Positions 12,329 to 24,350 of a stretch of 64,000 bases of DNA are shown piece by piece. The DNA lies in the NCBI GenBank assembly GCA_947311845.1, contig CAMZMU010000063.1:56416691-56480690 (forward strand), given 5' to 3'. This stretch comes from Poa pratensis (lineage: Eukaryota > Streptophyta > Magnoliopsida > Poales > Poaceae). Both the position numbers and the translations under genes were made by a program. Under the pieces are notes generated by a model. It did no database searches. It was not told the origin of the DNA and worked only from the letters and a program-made list of their open reading frames with translations. Numbering within the stretch: the stretch's first letter is position 1; each line of letters starts with the position of its first letter.

Positions 12329-13794
12329 GAGCGGTGCTGTCGGACTGCTCTTCCGCTCCGCGTCGCCCCCCGCGGGTGACCGGGGCGAACCCTAGCTGCG
12401 CCGCCTCCGCACCCCTACTCCTCCCTTCCTCCTTCGCCGCCGCCGGCGAGCGCCGCCGGGCGAAGCCCGTGCGGTGCCGGCGGCGGCGGCCTTCCTCAAC
12501 CCGCGCGTGCGTCTGTCTTCGCGGGGTAGACTCGGCGACGGCGGTGCACCATGGACGCTGAGCTCGGGCCGGTGGCCTCTTGCGGTGACGTGTGGGCGAC
12601 GACAACGTCACACCCGGAGGCGGCGTGCGCGGAGCTAGACTCCGACGGGGGCATGGTGAGGAGGGAGCTGGCGGCGCATGCATCTGAGCCTCGGGCCGGG
12701 CCTCGGGCCTAGCCCTTGCAGCTCGGCTGGCCACCTCCAAATGCAGGCGAGGTTGGAGACGGCGCAGAACACTGCGTCCGTCGGGTTCTCCACCTCCGGC
12801 TGCCATCCCATGTTGCTGCAGGAGTGTGGGCCGGATCTGGGCCAGCGGGCTCGGTTCTGACCTAGCGGCGAGTTCCCGGCGGGTAGGTGTTGGTAGGGGC
12901 GATGTGGATCTGCCGATGGATGGCGACGGCGGCAGCCTTGGCGCTATAGCGTGGTGGCGGAGCTAGTCGGGCCTGATCTGGACCGGATCGGACTGATCTA
13001 GACCGGATCGGACTGATCTGGACCGGATCTGGGGCCTGACAGGCACTGCCTTACTGCGTCCGGTCGGCGACCGCTTTTGGCGGTGGAGGATGGCGGATCT
13101 CCTCCGATTGGCTGCTGCGCAGATTGCCGCCCACCCTGGCTTGGATCAGTCGCATTCCTACCTTGTCCAATACGTTGGGCTTGCGGTGCACTGTTGTCGC
13201 TCACGGGACCCGAGTTCTAGGATGCCGGGGCGGCGGCCCTGGAAGGTGGACTGCACGGGCGTTTATACGGCGAGCGATGTGGCGGTGGTGATGACCTTTC
13301 TCCTTGGTCGTGTGGACGGCGAGGAGCGGGTGGCGGGGGTCCCTGGCGATGGCGGCGCTTCGGCGAAGTCACCTCCAAGATCGTGTTCTGGAGGACAGAC
13401 TTGGGGATTCTGAGCGGTCCAACATTCCGAACGTTGTGCGAAGGTTTTCCGAGCGAAAGCTCTGCGCTTTGGCGCCAATGACGGCGTTGCTTGCGGGTAT
13501 CGTTACCCTCTTGGGGCGTTATTGTGGTATCTTCGCCACGTTAGAGCTCCGGGTGAAAATCCTGACCATTTTGGTCACGACGACGGCGACGCTCTGCGCC
13601 GTTACCTTCTTGAGGCGTCGTCGTGGAGCTTCGGTTCCGTGGGTTCGTTTCGGTGTCTTCAGTGGCAAGTTTTGTTTCTCCTTGTTCTTCCTTTTCTATC
13701 TTTGATCTGCTTTGTAAGAGGTTCCCCTCGTCACATTGTATCGGTTCGGCCGTTGTGACTTTATCTATAAAGCGGGGCTACGGCCTATTTCGTT
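12329..13794 (+). mobile_element. Non-autonomous retroposon (LINE-derived type), 1,466 bp
   Basis: A GC-rich block is flanked by a perfect 15-bp direct repeat, ATTAGCAGTGTCACC, at 12314-12328 and 13795-13809. This is the size of a LINE target duplication. Its 3' end resembles Triticeae LINE tails (ATAAAGCGGGGCTACGGCC) but lacks a clear A-run. Several frames are open on both strands (for example 13090-13413 and 13304-13705 plus), as expected of GC-rich DNA, and none shows reverse transcriptase motifs. It is best read as an internally deleted or non-autonomous retroposon; orientation is inferred from the tail. Confidence 0.65.
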
Positions 13795-14113
13795 ATTAGC
13801 AGTGTCACCTTTTCAGAAACAGCTTCCTCTCGATGGGAGGGAGATCTTCTGTTTCCTTTTGATTCTCAAAGAAGAGTAGTACGACAAGACTATGTCGCAA
13901 AAACTCTCGATGGCGCCTACGCAGTTCGGATGACAAATGACAGAGACCATGCACCATGCGTATATGTAGTTGAGTAGTGATGTGCTGTATGTACGTGCTC
14001 GCCATGACTACCTTCAGATCCCATCACTAATAGTCGTATTCTAATTTCTCCCTCACGCCTCCCTGTCTGTCGTTAGCCACACATGTTTAGCACGTAATAA
14101 GCACCGTTCGTAT

Positions 14114-15391
14114 CATGGGCGGACGCAGCGCCCCTGCTCCCCGGCGCTCGCCTGGGCTTCCATCCCGCCCGCCTTCTGCGTTTCATCACTGTTACGCTAG
14201 GAAATCCCGATCGAGCTGGGGCAAAACTGCTCGGCAGTGTTTGGTGGGCTTTGAGACATTGGGCCTGGGCCGTTTCTTGCCCTCTCACATGCGCAGCAGG
14301 CGATCGCTGGTCGCGAGTCACACGAGTCCGTGCACGAAAACTGCTTCCTCGCTCACTCGTTGATGAACCCTCGTTCCCAAATCCCCAATTCCCCATCGAC
14401 CTCTGAGCTCTGAAACCCTTGCCCGCGCTACCGGCCTGCCGCGGTGATTCCCCAACCACGCAAGCGGGACAGCTCCGACGGGCGACGGCGCCAGACCGGC
14501 AGGCGGCCGGTCAGACCATGGACGATGGAGACCCGGGAGGAGGTCCGGCACGGGCTGCAGACCTTCGCGACGGCGACGGCGGCCGTCCAAGGCAGGAACG
14601 GCCAGGCTCAGCCGCATCTGGCGCCGGCGGCCACAAGCGCCGACGAGGCGACGTGGGGGGCGGTAGGCTCGTCGTCAGGCTCGACTTCAACAGCAAGGCA
14701 GACGGGTAATTCCCATTGTTTAATTCCGGTTTTAACTCAGTTTAGAACTTTCCAACCATGAATTTCTCATTTTTTGTTGATAGGATTTGTGCATAAGTTT
14801 CTAAATAATAACGATCGTACATATGTACTTGAGAGTTTGGCTACAAAGATGGTTGAAACGGGGAAGCATTTGGTCTTTCCATTGGTCTACAAGCTTATTG
14901 AATTGGCCTTAATATTACCGGTGTCAACCGCATCGGTTGAGAGGGCTTTTTCGGCAATGAAGATCATCAAAGTCTAAATTGCGTAACAAGCTCAAGAATG
15001 GATGGTTCAACGACTTGATGATATGTTACACCGAGCAAGAGCTATTTAAACTACTTGATGATGGTGTTATCGCTCAACGGTTTCAAGCTATGAGGAAGAG
15101 GAGGAAACATTTACCTCGTAGGCCTAGGACTAACTAGCATATTATCTTTGTCGGTGTTGGCGTTTCAACTTTTGGTCGACCGTCGGAGTTGCATTAGTAT
15201 TTTGGTAGTTCTCAAGTTGTGATTTGTGAACATTGGAACATGTTGCGAGCATGTAATGTATTATATTTGTGTTTCCGCATTAAAACTATCTTGAAGACAA
15301 TATTTGCTCCATATTTCGTACATTTGTCCAAGAAAAATTTTAGTTGCACTGCGGCGCGTCTAGGCTTCGACAAATTTCTGGGTCCGCCACT
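14114..15391 (+). mobile_element. hAT transposon remnant
   Basis: The left end CATGGGCGGACGCAG and the reverse of the right end, AGTGGCGGACCCAG, are related inverted termini. The flanks GTTCGTAT (14106-14113) and GTTCGTAC (15392-15399) match at 7 of 8 positions, as an aged 8-bp hAT target duplication would. Inside is the end of a hAT transposase. The first 600 bp are GC-rich and unlike the AT-rich remainder. It is a deletion derivative with no complete transposase. Confidence 0.65.
14774..15137 (+). pseudogene. hAT transposase C-terminal fragment (ZMYM1-like, dimerisation region)
   Basis: The frame from 14784, after a probable acceptor (TGATAG), reads to LPVSTASVERAFSAMKIIK, the hallmark of the hAT C-terminal dimerisation region in plant ZMYM1-type transposases. 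At about 14971 one extra base shifts the frame. The next frame continues as KLRNKLKNGWFNDLMICYTE and stops at 15137. Only the last ~110 residues of a protein normally of 600-800 residues remain, and the upstream catalytic part is absent. It lies inside the hAT remnant and is not functional. Confidence 0.8.
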
Positions 15392-15399
15392 GTTCGTAC

Positions 15400-18030
15400 T
15401 AGGAGTTTCTCAGAACAAGCATTAACGAAATCAGGGTAGGCATGCACATGAATATATGGGTTTTCAAGAACGCACTACACATGTATTCAAGTAAAAGTGT
15501 GATCGAAGCCGTTCTATCTAATGATATCCTCACAACAATCTCAGTTCTAAATTCTAATGATTTAACTGAATCATCACCTTTGCGCACCTGTTGGCGTGTT
15601 GCCTAAATTGTTACGGACGGAAATATTGATGCTTTGGCCCTTCAGTATCACTTCGTTTTTCCTCGAACAAAAAAATAAATCCTTACATCGTATTGTGACG
15701 TTTGCAAAACAGAACTAAGAAAATCCCAACCGTTCCTTTCGTTTGGCACCTTGTATTGTTGAGACAAAATCGTGTGAACTCAATGTTAAAGAAAACTTAA
15801 TCTAAAATACCTTTAGAAAAAGGTTGGTCCAAAGTCCGAGCAAACTCATACTCGCGGCTTTAATATTGGCCCACGTTCACGTCAAGTCGTTGGCCGGGCC
15901 GGATGCTAGGCCTTCTCACAAGCCTTTTGGTAGACAGCAAAACAAAAGCTGCACCGGACCTACACCAGCCCAGCAATGTAATTTATCTTTCTATTCATTA
16001 CTTTTCCTATGAACTACCTTCTCTGAAATATTTCTCAAAAAAAAAAAACTTTCTCTGAAATAAAGCACAAACCAAGCGACTTAAATGGATATATTTCAAA
16101 CAAAAAATACTAAATAGATTTTAAGATTTCTGAAAAAACTGGAAATAATTGCATCGTTCAAGAGCTTTGGATCTCAATAAATGAAATAGCAATTCAGTAC
16201 ATTACACTATTACTACCAATGCCCATTGTCTCACTAGCCAATAGCCGTATGTAGAAATTAAATTATTACCAAAGAAAAAAGTACGAAACTAAACCAACCA
16301 ACATCATTTTGTATGTTCGTAATGTCATGGTCCTTTTGTTTTTTCTTTATGGAATGAACCGTGACATGAGTTACATGATTTTATAGTAAGTTTCACTCTT
16401 TTAAGTCTCTAGTATATCTGTTTTGTATTCTAGATGTTAATATGACGTTCTATAAACTTGGTCAAAGTAAAATAGATATGACTTTAAAACATTATTAATA
16501 TATATTGGAAGGAGTACTTTGAAGTATGGAATTTATAAGTTTGCTACTTCTAAGAAAATGGTTCCGATTTTGAACATATTATTTGAATGTTTTGAAAAAA
16601 ATTACCCTAGAAAAGTTAAAAAAAACTAGACCGGAGGGGGAGGTGCCCCTCGGCATCGAATTAGGAAGAAATGTGCGCACGATACCGGGTTGCGAGTACG
16701 GAGACTAGAACCCGGACGGGCTAGGACACATCAGCCCATCCCAGCCACTAGGTTAAGCCTCAGTTCACTACCCTAGAAATGTAATTTAAATGTAAAAAAC
16801 ACAAAAAATAAATAGAACGAAAAAAAGAAGAAAGAAAAAACAACAAAATATAGAAAATAAACAGGAAAGAAAGAATGAAAAAGAGAAAAAAAATAGCCCA
16901 GATATGGGCCGGCTCATGTAGAGGATCCATGCCGACGATTCGCACAATTTTGCGGGCGAGTCCTGGCAATTCCTATTCCGCGCCCGCTGCACAGGTTAGC
17001 ACCGTTTCGCCCACGTTCGATTCCTTCTGCACTCGATTAAATGGGCTGGCCCAACTGGCTGTCGGAGAGGAAGACGAACGCCGGAGAGAGGAAGACGAAT
17101 ATGATGCGACGAACTCGCCGCGGACGGGGACGGCGCGGCTGGCCGCGACGTCGCCGGCCAGGTGAGGGATGGACCTCACCGTAGCCGGCGACGACGCGGC
17201 TGGCCGCGGCAGCGCATGTGGAGGTGACGACTAACCTTAACTTGGGTGGGTGGGGGTCGGGCGGGGAGCTCGCCGGCGTCGGGGAAGGGGGGTTTAGAGG
17301 GATGCCCGGGTGGCGGCGGACCGGCGGTGGGTGGCAGTTGAGGAGGGCGGGGCGGCAAGGCGGCACTCGCGCCACCGGCCACGGGTGGCGGCAGCAGGCG
17401 GCCTGGCCGGCGGAGGAGGCGGGGGGGGTCCGGGGAGACGGAGCAGGCGGGCGGAGGAGGCGAGGGGTCCAGGGCGGCGGAGCAGGCGGGCGGAGGTGCG
17501 ATGCCGTTGACGAAGACGAAGGCGCAGTCGTGCGCATTGCCTGGCTATGCTGCGCTTAAGGCGCTGAATAGGGCCTCCCGCGAGTCCTGTACGGACTCGC
17601 AACTATAGGCGCTCCCCTGGGTTCAGACTTTAGAAATTACAAAATGACCCCAAAATATGACTTATTAAGGCCAAAAGAAAATCAGCTAGCTGATGATTAC
17701 ACACTTCCACTTGTCACCCTTGGAATTCTTCTCGAGCGTTCACTGACTTGGTTCAAATATCTATATCTGACCAAGTCCAGGAGATAAACCACACCTGGAT
17801 TGAGGAGGAGGTAAAACCCAATCTATAAACTAATCGATCGTGTTCAGTTTGTACAAAGACAAGCTACACAGAGATTCCCAAGCGAAGGTTTCCAGCCATG
17901 CCCATAACCTCGTCTTCTCCACCCGCGCACAACCATCTCCCGACATTTGCACGGCTCCAAGGCTCCGAAAAGCCGGCCTTCGCCTGCAGCGACGGCAAGA
18001 GTACTCTAATTGACGGGCCGCAACCAGCAT
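15400..18030. other. Intergenic region, no gene seen
   Basis: The stretch is AT-rich up to about 16.9 kb, with a probable MITE remnant near 16,410-16,520 ending GGAAGGAGTAC. A GC-rich segment at 17.05-17.56 kb is open in several frames on both strands but low in complexity (proline, arginine and glycine runs), so I do not call it coding. Confidence 0.4.
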
Positions 18031-18031
18031 G

Positions 18032-18039
18032 TATAAATA
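18032..18039 (+). promoter_or_regulatory. TATA box of subtilase gene 1
   Basis: TATAAATA lies 52 bases upstream of the ATG at 18091, a usual spacing for a plant TATA box with a short leader. Confidence 0.65.
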
Positions 18040-18652
18040 TGCCAATGCAGAAGTACGCACCAGAATATCTCATCAGAGCAAGTGTTAGCCATGGAAAGCT
18101 TCAGGGTCTCCATGCTCTCCCTTCTCACCTTCCTCCTCCTCGCCCTTGTCGCCGTGGAGGGCGCTTTCGACAAGCGCAGCACATTCATCGTCCACGTGCA
18201 ACCGCAGGCGAACCACGTGTTGGACACGGCCGACGGCCGGAAGGCGTTGTACCAGTCGTTCCTCCCCGACCAAGGACAGCTCCTCCACGCGTACCACCAC
18301 GTCGCCAGCGGCTTTGCTGCCCGGCTGACGCAGCGGGAGCTCGAGGCGATGTCCGCGCTGCCCGGGTTCGTCGCCGCGGTGCCGGACCGGGTTTATAAGC
18401 TGCACACGACGCATACGCCACGGTTCCTCGGGCTGGACTCGCTACAGGGCACGAGGAACAATTCCTTCGGATCCGGCGACGGCGTCATCATCGGGGTGCT
18501 CGACAGCGGCATCACTCCCGACCACCCCTCCTTCAGCGGCGCCGGCATGCCACCGCCGCCAGCCAAGTGGAAGGGGACGTGTGACTTCAACGGCCGATCC
18601 GTGTGTAACAACAAGCTTATCGGTGCTCGCGTTTTTGACACCGCAGGTAACG

Positions 18653-18666
18653 GCACTGCCTCCTCT
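18653..18666. repeat. LINE target site duplication, left copy
   Basis: GCACTGCCTCCTCT directly precedes the T-run of the inserted LINE and recurs exactly at 20234-20247 on its other side. Confidence 0.93.
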
Positions 18667-20233
18667 TTTTTTTTTTAGATAAAGGGACTTTATTACTTAA
18701 GAGAATTAAGTATTACACCCGGCCTCTGCATAACTAAGATGCACACAGCCACAAATCTACGAGAGTCCAAAGCGACATAAAAAATAAAAAGACGGATTAC
18801 ATATCATAATGAGAAATTGTAGATCCGCCTAGTAAACTGGTAAATCAATCCGGAGTCTATGCTGCCATCCATGTCGGGTGTAAAACTCCCGAACCGCTGC
18901 CTCCAGACGAGACGCCACCTCCACAAAAAAGTCCCGGTGCTCTACCCGCTGCAAAGCCGACCATGCGCGCAGCGTAGCCGTACACCGGTGAATAACCTGC
19001 ATCACAGAAGCATTTTTATCGTTAAAAACCTTGTCATTTCTACATAGCCACAGCGACCAAATAATAGCAATCGCTCCCACCCTACAGAATAGTTTGAACC
19101 TAGTATCCACCCCATTTAGCCAGGAGCCAAAAATGTTAGCAACCGATATTGGGGGATGTAAGGTAGAACCTATCTGGATGGCTGACCATATAGACCTGGC
19201 GAACTCGCAATGGAAGAATAAGTGATCGATAGTCTCATCGTGATGACAGAAGACACACTTTTTGCTTCCGTGCCAATTACGCTTGGCAAGGTTGTCTTTT
19301 GTAAGAATTACGCCTCGACGAAGATACCACGCAAACACTTTAGTTTTTAGCGGGATCTTCATCTTCCAAATTTTATTATTATTCCTATTATCGACCGGAA
19401 CTTCAGGAAGAATCAGAGCTCTATACATGGAGTCAACCGTGAATTTACCATTCGACGTGATGTTCCATTTAAATTTATCTGGACCTTCCGATAGTTGGAT
19501 TGACTCCAATCGAATTAACAGAGCATTCCAAGAAGTCTGTCTTGGTCCAATTAAACTTCTCCTGAACGAAACATCTGGTGGTTGAGAACCTAACACCTTA
19601 GCGAGCGTGTCGCCTTTGTTTCGTACAATAGAGTACAGAGCCGGATATTGTTCTTTGAGGGTGTATTGGCCTAGCCATTTATCCTCCCAGAAACGAATTT
19701 CCGAACCATCCCTAATTGTGAAGGATCCATGTGGGAAAAAGAACTTCTTTGTGGACATAAGTCCAGCCTAGAAGTGTGAGTCTCCAGGTTTCCATAGAAT
19801 CTGAGAAACAGCTTTATCACCCACATACTTTCTCCTAAGGAGGGATTGCCAAACTCCATCTTCCGACAGAAGTTTAAAAAGCCACTTACCAAGCAAGGCT
19901 CTGTTTTTGACCTCAAGGTCATGAACACCGAGCCCTCCTTGGTTTTTAGGGCAGCAAACCACACTCCACTTAGTTAGTCGATATTTTTTTTTCTCACAAT
20001 CCCCTTGCCAAAAGAATCTCGATCGAAAGTAATCCAATCTTTTTAAGACTCCTTTAGGCAACTGGAAGAATGATATCATGTACAGTACCATATTCGTTAG
20101 TACTGAGTTAATGAGAACCAATCTTCCACCCAGGGATAAAAGTTTGCCTTTCCAGCTATTTAAACGTAATTGAAGCCTTTCCTCCACTCTTTTCCATTCA
20201 GCATTTGTAAGAGCTGAGATGGGGCTCCTCAGT
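18667..20233 (-). mobile_element. 5'-truncated L1-type LINE inside the subtilase
   Basis: This minus-strand element ends in a poly(A) tail, seen as a T-run from 18667. It is flanked by the 14-bp duplication. The coding part, 20233 to 18829, starts in the thumb region after the reverse transcriptase palm and continues into a zf-RVT domain (KIWKMKIPLKTKVFAW, then CVFCHHDETIDHLFFHCEFA). A TAG at 19768-19770 interrupts it where a related copy at 25.8 kb has Trp (SHFW). Palm, endonuclease and ORF1 are missing, so it cannot move by itself. 5' truncation plus a tail and target duplication are the usual marks of target-primed reverse transcription. Confidence 0.92.
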
Positions 20234-20247
20234 GCACTGCCTCCTCT
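20234..20247. repeat. LINE target site duplication, right copy
   Basis: GCACTGCCTCCTCT, identical to 18653-18666. Subtilase coding resumes in frame right after it with the His box. Confidence 0.93.
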
Positions 20248-21992
20248 ACCGGTGCACCACTGTCGCCGATCGACGAGGACGGGCATGGCACGCACACATC
20301 AAGCACAGCAGCGGGAGCGGTCGTACCAGGCGCACAGGTGCTTGGCCAGGGCAGGGGTACTGCCTCTGGGATAGCGCCCCGTGCGCACGTCGCCATGTAC
20401 AAGGTGTGTGGGGAGGACTGCACCAGCGCCGACATACTCGCCGGCATCGATGCCGCCGTGGCAGACGGCTGCGACATCATCTCCATGTCCCTTGGCGGGC
20501 CGTCGCTACCGTTCCATGAGGACAGCATCGCCGTCGGCACGTTCGCCGCGGCGGAGAAGGGACTGTTCGTCAGCATGTCAGCCGGCAACTCCGGTCCAAA
20601 CTACACCACGCTGTCGAACGAGGCGCCCTGGATGCTCACGGTCGCCGCGAGCACCATGGACCGTTTGATCAGAAGCACAGTGCGCCTTGGAAAGGGACTC
20701 ACCTTCGATGGCGAGTCAGTGTTCCAGCCAAACATCTCGGCGACCGTCTTGTACCCGCTGGTCTACGCGGGTGCGAGCTCGACACCCGACGCGGATTTTT
20801 GCGGCAGCGGCTCCCTAGACGGCTTCAACGTCAAGGGCAAGATTGTGCTCTGTGAGCGTGGTAATGGCGTGGCGAGGCTTGAAAAGGGCGCCGAGGTGCT
20901 GAGAGCCGGAGGCGTCGGCATGATTCTGAGTAACCAGCTCATTGACGGCTTCAGCACAATTGCCGACGTGCACGTCCTCCCAGCGTCGCATGTGAGCCAC
21001 GCCTCCGGGGTGGCAATCCTAAACTACATCAAGGCGGCGGCGAGACCGATGGCGCAATTTTCCTTCGGAGGCACGGTCCTCGGCACGTCGCCGGCTCCAG
21101 CTATCACTTCGTTCTCCTCTCGCGGGCCTAGCACGCAGAACCCCGGCATCCTGAAACCCGACATCACGGGCCCTGGCGTGAGCGTACTCGCGGCTTGGCC
21201 ATTCCAAGTAGGCACAGCGTCCGCGGGCGGGCATACTGGACCGACGTTCAACTTTGAGTCGGGAACGTCAATGTCAGCGCCGCACCACAGCGGTATCGCT
21301 GCGCTGATCAAGAGCAAGCACCCGGATTGGTCTCCGGCGGCTATCAAGTCTGCCATCATGACAACCGCCGACAGCACCGACCGCTCTGGCAAGCCGATAA
21401 TGGAAGAGCAGCGCAGGACGGCTGACTTATTCGCCATTGGAGCTGGCCATGTCAACCCGGACAAGGCCATGAACCCGGGCCTAGTATACGACATTACTCC
21501 CGCCGACTACATCGGCTTCCTCTGCGGCTTGTACACGAACAAAGAAGTCTCCGTGATCGCGCGTAGGGCGGTGGACTGCTCGGCTGTCAAGGTGATCCCG
21601 GAGCGCCTACTGAACTACCCATCGATCTCCGTAACATTTCCTCCGTCGTGGAACTCGACGACTCCGATGTTGGTGGAACGCACGGTGAAGAACGTCGGAG
21701 AGGTGCCAGCGGTGTACTACCCCCAATTCGACTTGCAAGACGATGCTATGAACGTCAGCGTCATGCCGGCGTCGCTACGGTTCAACGACGTGAACCAGGT
21801 GAAGACTTACACGGTGAGCATATGGCCGAGGAAGGGCAACAATCCCGTTGTGGTGCAGGGCGCGCTTCGGTGGGTGTCGAACAAGTACACTGAGGAGCCC
21901 CATCTCAGCCACGTTCGCCGGACAATAGAGCCCGATCTACTTCACAATTTATACTGTAATACTAGTAATTGTGCACGTGCATGTTTTATCTA

Positions 21993-22056
21993 CTCCCTCC
22001 GTTCGGAAAAGATTTTTCAGACCATTTTTGTGACATCCTTTTCCGAACGGAGGGAG
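21993..22056. mobile_element. Stowaway MITE, 64 bp
   Basis: Perfect 19-bp inverted termini, CTCCCTCCGTTCGGAAAAG and its reverse complement, flank a 26-base loop. TA lies at both ends (21991-21992, 22057-22058). The terminal CTCCCTCCGT is the standard Stowaway/Mariner end in grasses. It lies about 65 bases downstream of the original subtilase stop, in the former 3' untranslated region. Confidence 0.92.
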
Positions 22057-22060
22057 TAAT

Positions 22061-22520
22061 ATAAACCATACTGTAATGTTTACAAGTTCCGTATACGAGG
22101 CCATAGCGAGGAAGTTAACACAAGGATCCCGCCGTCAACCAACCAACGATGATGAACACGAGTGATACGATTTTACCCACCTCTACATCCTACATTGACT
22201 AGCTAAATGTGTGCACATTTCTGCATATCTCTCTAATTTCACCTTTAACCATGTCTTCACTAATGGTGTGTTATGTTATTGTGCACGATAAAAGAGTATT
22301 AATCATGCAACATAAGCGTTAAAGATAACGATGTCTTTCTTCAATCCTTCACTCGCATATTATTCCGGAGTTTAGTTTCTGACTCTATGGTCTAGTTACT
22401 CCTTAGTCCATATCCCGTCGCTTTACTTCAGCGCGACAATATGCTTAAGTAACCGCTCTCATTTCTCTCTTCTCTCTCTCCTATCCACAGCCCTTGAGAG
22501 TCTTCTCGTCGCTCCTGGGC
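22061..22520. other. Intergenic, nothing recognised
   Basis: AT-rich sequence downstream of the broken subtilase with no open frame of note and no repeat ends. Confidence 0.4.
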
Positions 22521-22528
22521 CGAACCGA

Positions 22529-23475
22529 CAGGGCCGGTCCTGAGATTTCAGAGGCCCGGGGCGAAGCTAAAATGCGAGGCCCCTTGATACAAAGGTCACA
22601 ATAATTATCAATGCAGACATATATTAAATATTACAATAAACACTAGTGTATCCGGAAGAAATATTCATATCAACAAAATTACATATTTATACCATTGTGG
22701 ATAATGACAACACATAAAAACAGAGGGAAAACATTTCTACGCACATAAATATGGATGATATTGAATCAGCAAAAGAAAATCTTACTTAGGATTTACCCTC
22801 ATCGTGTCAAGAACAAAATTAACTTAGGCTAGGTTTACTCGTAGTGTAGCATTGGATGTGGCTTAGTGTGCAGTAGCAACTAGCAACATCAAGATAAGCG
22901 CCACATTACAGATCAAAACAACTGACAACTTGGAAACTCAAAACTTAGAGGGGACTTAATTCTTGGCGGGGAGCAGGGCTCGGCTATCATTCGCATCCAA
23001 CAAGTCTAATCGCACGCAAAGAAACAACACCAATCTAGTGAAGAACAAATTAATCTAGGCCTAGGAAACAACTTTCGATCTGTACAGCCAAGGACATGCG
23101 CAGGAGGGTGATTTGGGAAGGCTAGTACCTTCGACCTGGAGGATCTAGAGGAAATCGGGAGCTTGCGGGGGAATTATCTCAGTTAGCATACCTGAGTGCT
23201 GGTCCGTCTTCGCCCTCGAAATTGTCGCAGCCGAGGCCCCCTGATTGGCGATCATTTTTTCAACAAATTCCGATCTGGCTATCCCATCTCTCGACACGAA
23301 TATGTCAGCGCGTGTTGTCAATTTTCCTGCTCGCCTCCCGCCCTGCAGCTAAGGCCTGCTCTAGAGTCCCACTTCTTTTGGGCCAAACCTATAGCAGAGA
23401 GGACATATAAGGGGCCCCTCCATATCATGGGCCCGGGGCGGCCGCCCCTCCAGCCCTGCCCCAGGGCCGGCCCTG
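22529..23475. mobile_element. Non-autonomous hAT element, 947 bp
   Basis: The termini CAGGGCCGGTCCTG and (reverse strand) CAGGGCCGGCCCTG match at 13 of 14 positions. A perfect 8-bp direct repeat, CGAACCGA, lies at 22521-22528 and 23476-23483. CAGGG ends with 8-bp duplications are typical of hAT transposons. The interior is AT-rich with no transposase frame. Both ends are GC-rich, built on GGCCCGGGGC. Confidence 0.88.
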
Positions 23476-23772
23476 CGAACCGAGGCCACCCAGCTGGCGC
23501 CGCCGGTCGGAGATGGCTAAGGTGAGGCGTCGGCGTTAAAAAATGGATAAGTAACCAATCAATCACTTAAATAATACGGGTTATTGCTCTCCATTGTATA
23601 TTTTCGCAAATTGTTCACGTGATTAATGGAAAAAGGACCTCTCAACAATCCAGAAAAGCTAGTTAACAAACCGTTGCTACGAAGTAACAAAAATATATGT
23701 GGAAGTTGAGTATTGGTCGTTTTCAACCATGCACACGTCGCCTCATGTTTCTCACTCTCGTCCCGGCTTGGT

Positions 23773-24342
23773 TAAATCTGGAACTGGACTTCAATAGTCC
23801 ATGGACATTGGACCTAAAATTTGTTGGATCCTATTGGACTGGACTCTAATGGACATGGACATCAATAGGACATAAAGCCCAACCGTGCTGGACACCCTTT
23901 GGAGCTCAAAATTGGAAAGCCCAGTATCCAATGGACCCATGCGTTCGCTCTCGCTCCGCGTCTCGTGTCACTGATGAACGTGTACCGGTGTACGTCATCA
24001 GCTCAGCCACGCTGTTGTGTCTAACTGATGCCTCCCGCTAGCAGCTAGTATGAGTTTTCTGTGAGTTTTTTTTTTGGAATGGAGTCACCGTCACGTCTAG
24101 CTGGTGCGTTTAGCTAGCTGCTGCATGGGAACAGGCTATCGCGCTAGTGATCTTCGCATGCGCGGCCATAACGTCAATGTCCATTGGGCTTTGGATTATC
24201 CACTCTTTATGCTAGTTGGATTGGATGGATCTGGACTTTATGAAGTTAAACATGGACTGGTGTTGGATTGGACCATGTCAAGTCTAGATATTAGTTGGGC
24301 ACGTGCCATTTGGATTTGGACTCGAATCCAGTTCCAGGTTTA
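23773..24342. mobile_element. Non-autonomous TIR element, 570 bp (hAT-like)
   Basis: The termini TAAATCTGGAACTGGACT and (reverse strand) TAAACCTGGAACTGGATT match at 16 of 18 positions. GGCTTGGT is duplicated exactly at 23765-23772 and 24343-24350. The 8-bp duplication points to the hAT class. The interior repeats TTGGA/TGGAC words and has no convincing coding frame. Confidence 0.8.
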
Positions 24343-24350
24343 GGCTTGGT

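Larger units (their letters stand above)
18091..21928 (+). pseudogene. SBT: Subtilisin-like serine protease (S8), split by a LINE
   Basis: Secreted plant subtilases are made as pre-pro-enzymes and cleave extracellular proteins. Residues 1-24 form a signal peptide, about 30-105 an I9 propeptide, and the S8 domain follows. If the inserted LINE (18667-20233) and one copy of its target duplication are ignored, the frame is exactly continuous. The catalytic set is then present: Asp138 (VLDSG), His205 (GHGTH), Asn306 (AGNSG), Ser533 (GTSMSAPH). Near 21889 two bases are missing relative to the family ending, so the normal stop at 21926-21928 is out of frame. Translation of the right part runs on to 22059 through a MITE. 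As it stands, the left piece stops just inside the LINE. It has the same family and the opposite orientation to the intact gene at 30.35-32.73 kb. Confidence 0.9.

Noticed and set aside
12324..12806. 160-codon minus-strand frame
   Set aside because: It lies inside the retroposon bounded by the 15-bp duplication; composition is alanine/arginine-rich and no motif is seen.
17037..17559. Long overlapping open frames on both strands
   Set aside because: The segment is GC-rich and low in complexity, all frames are dominated by Pro, Arg and Gly, and no domain, splice context or promoter supports a gene.
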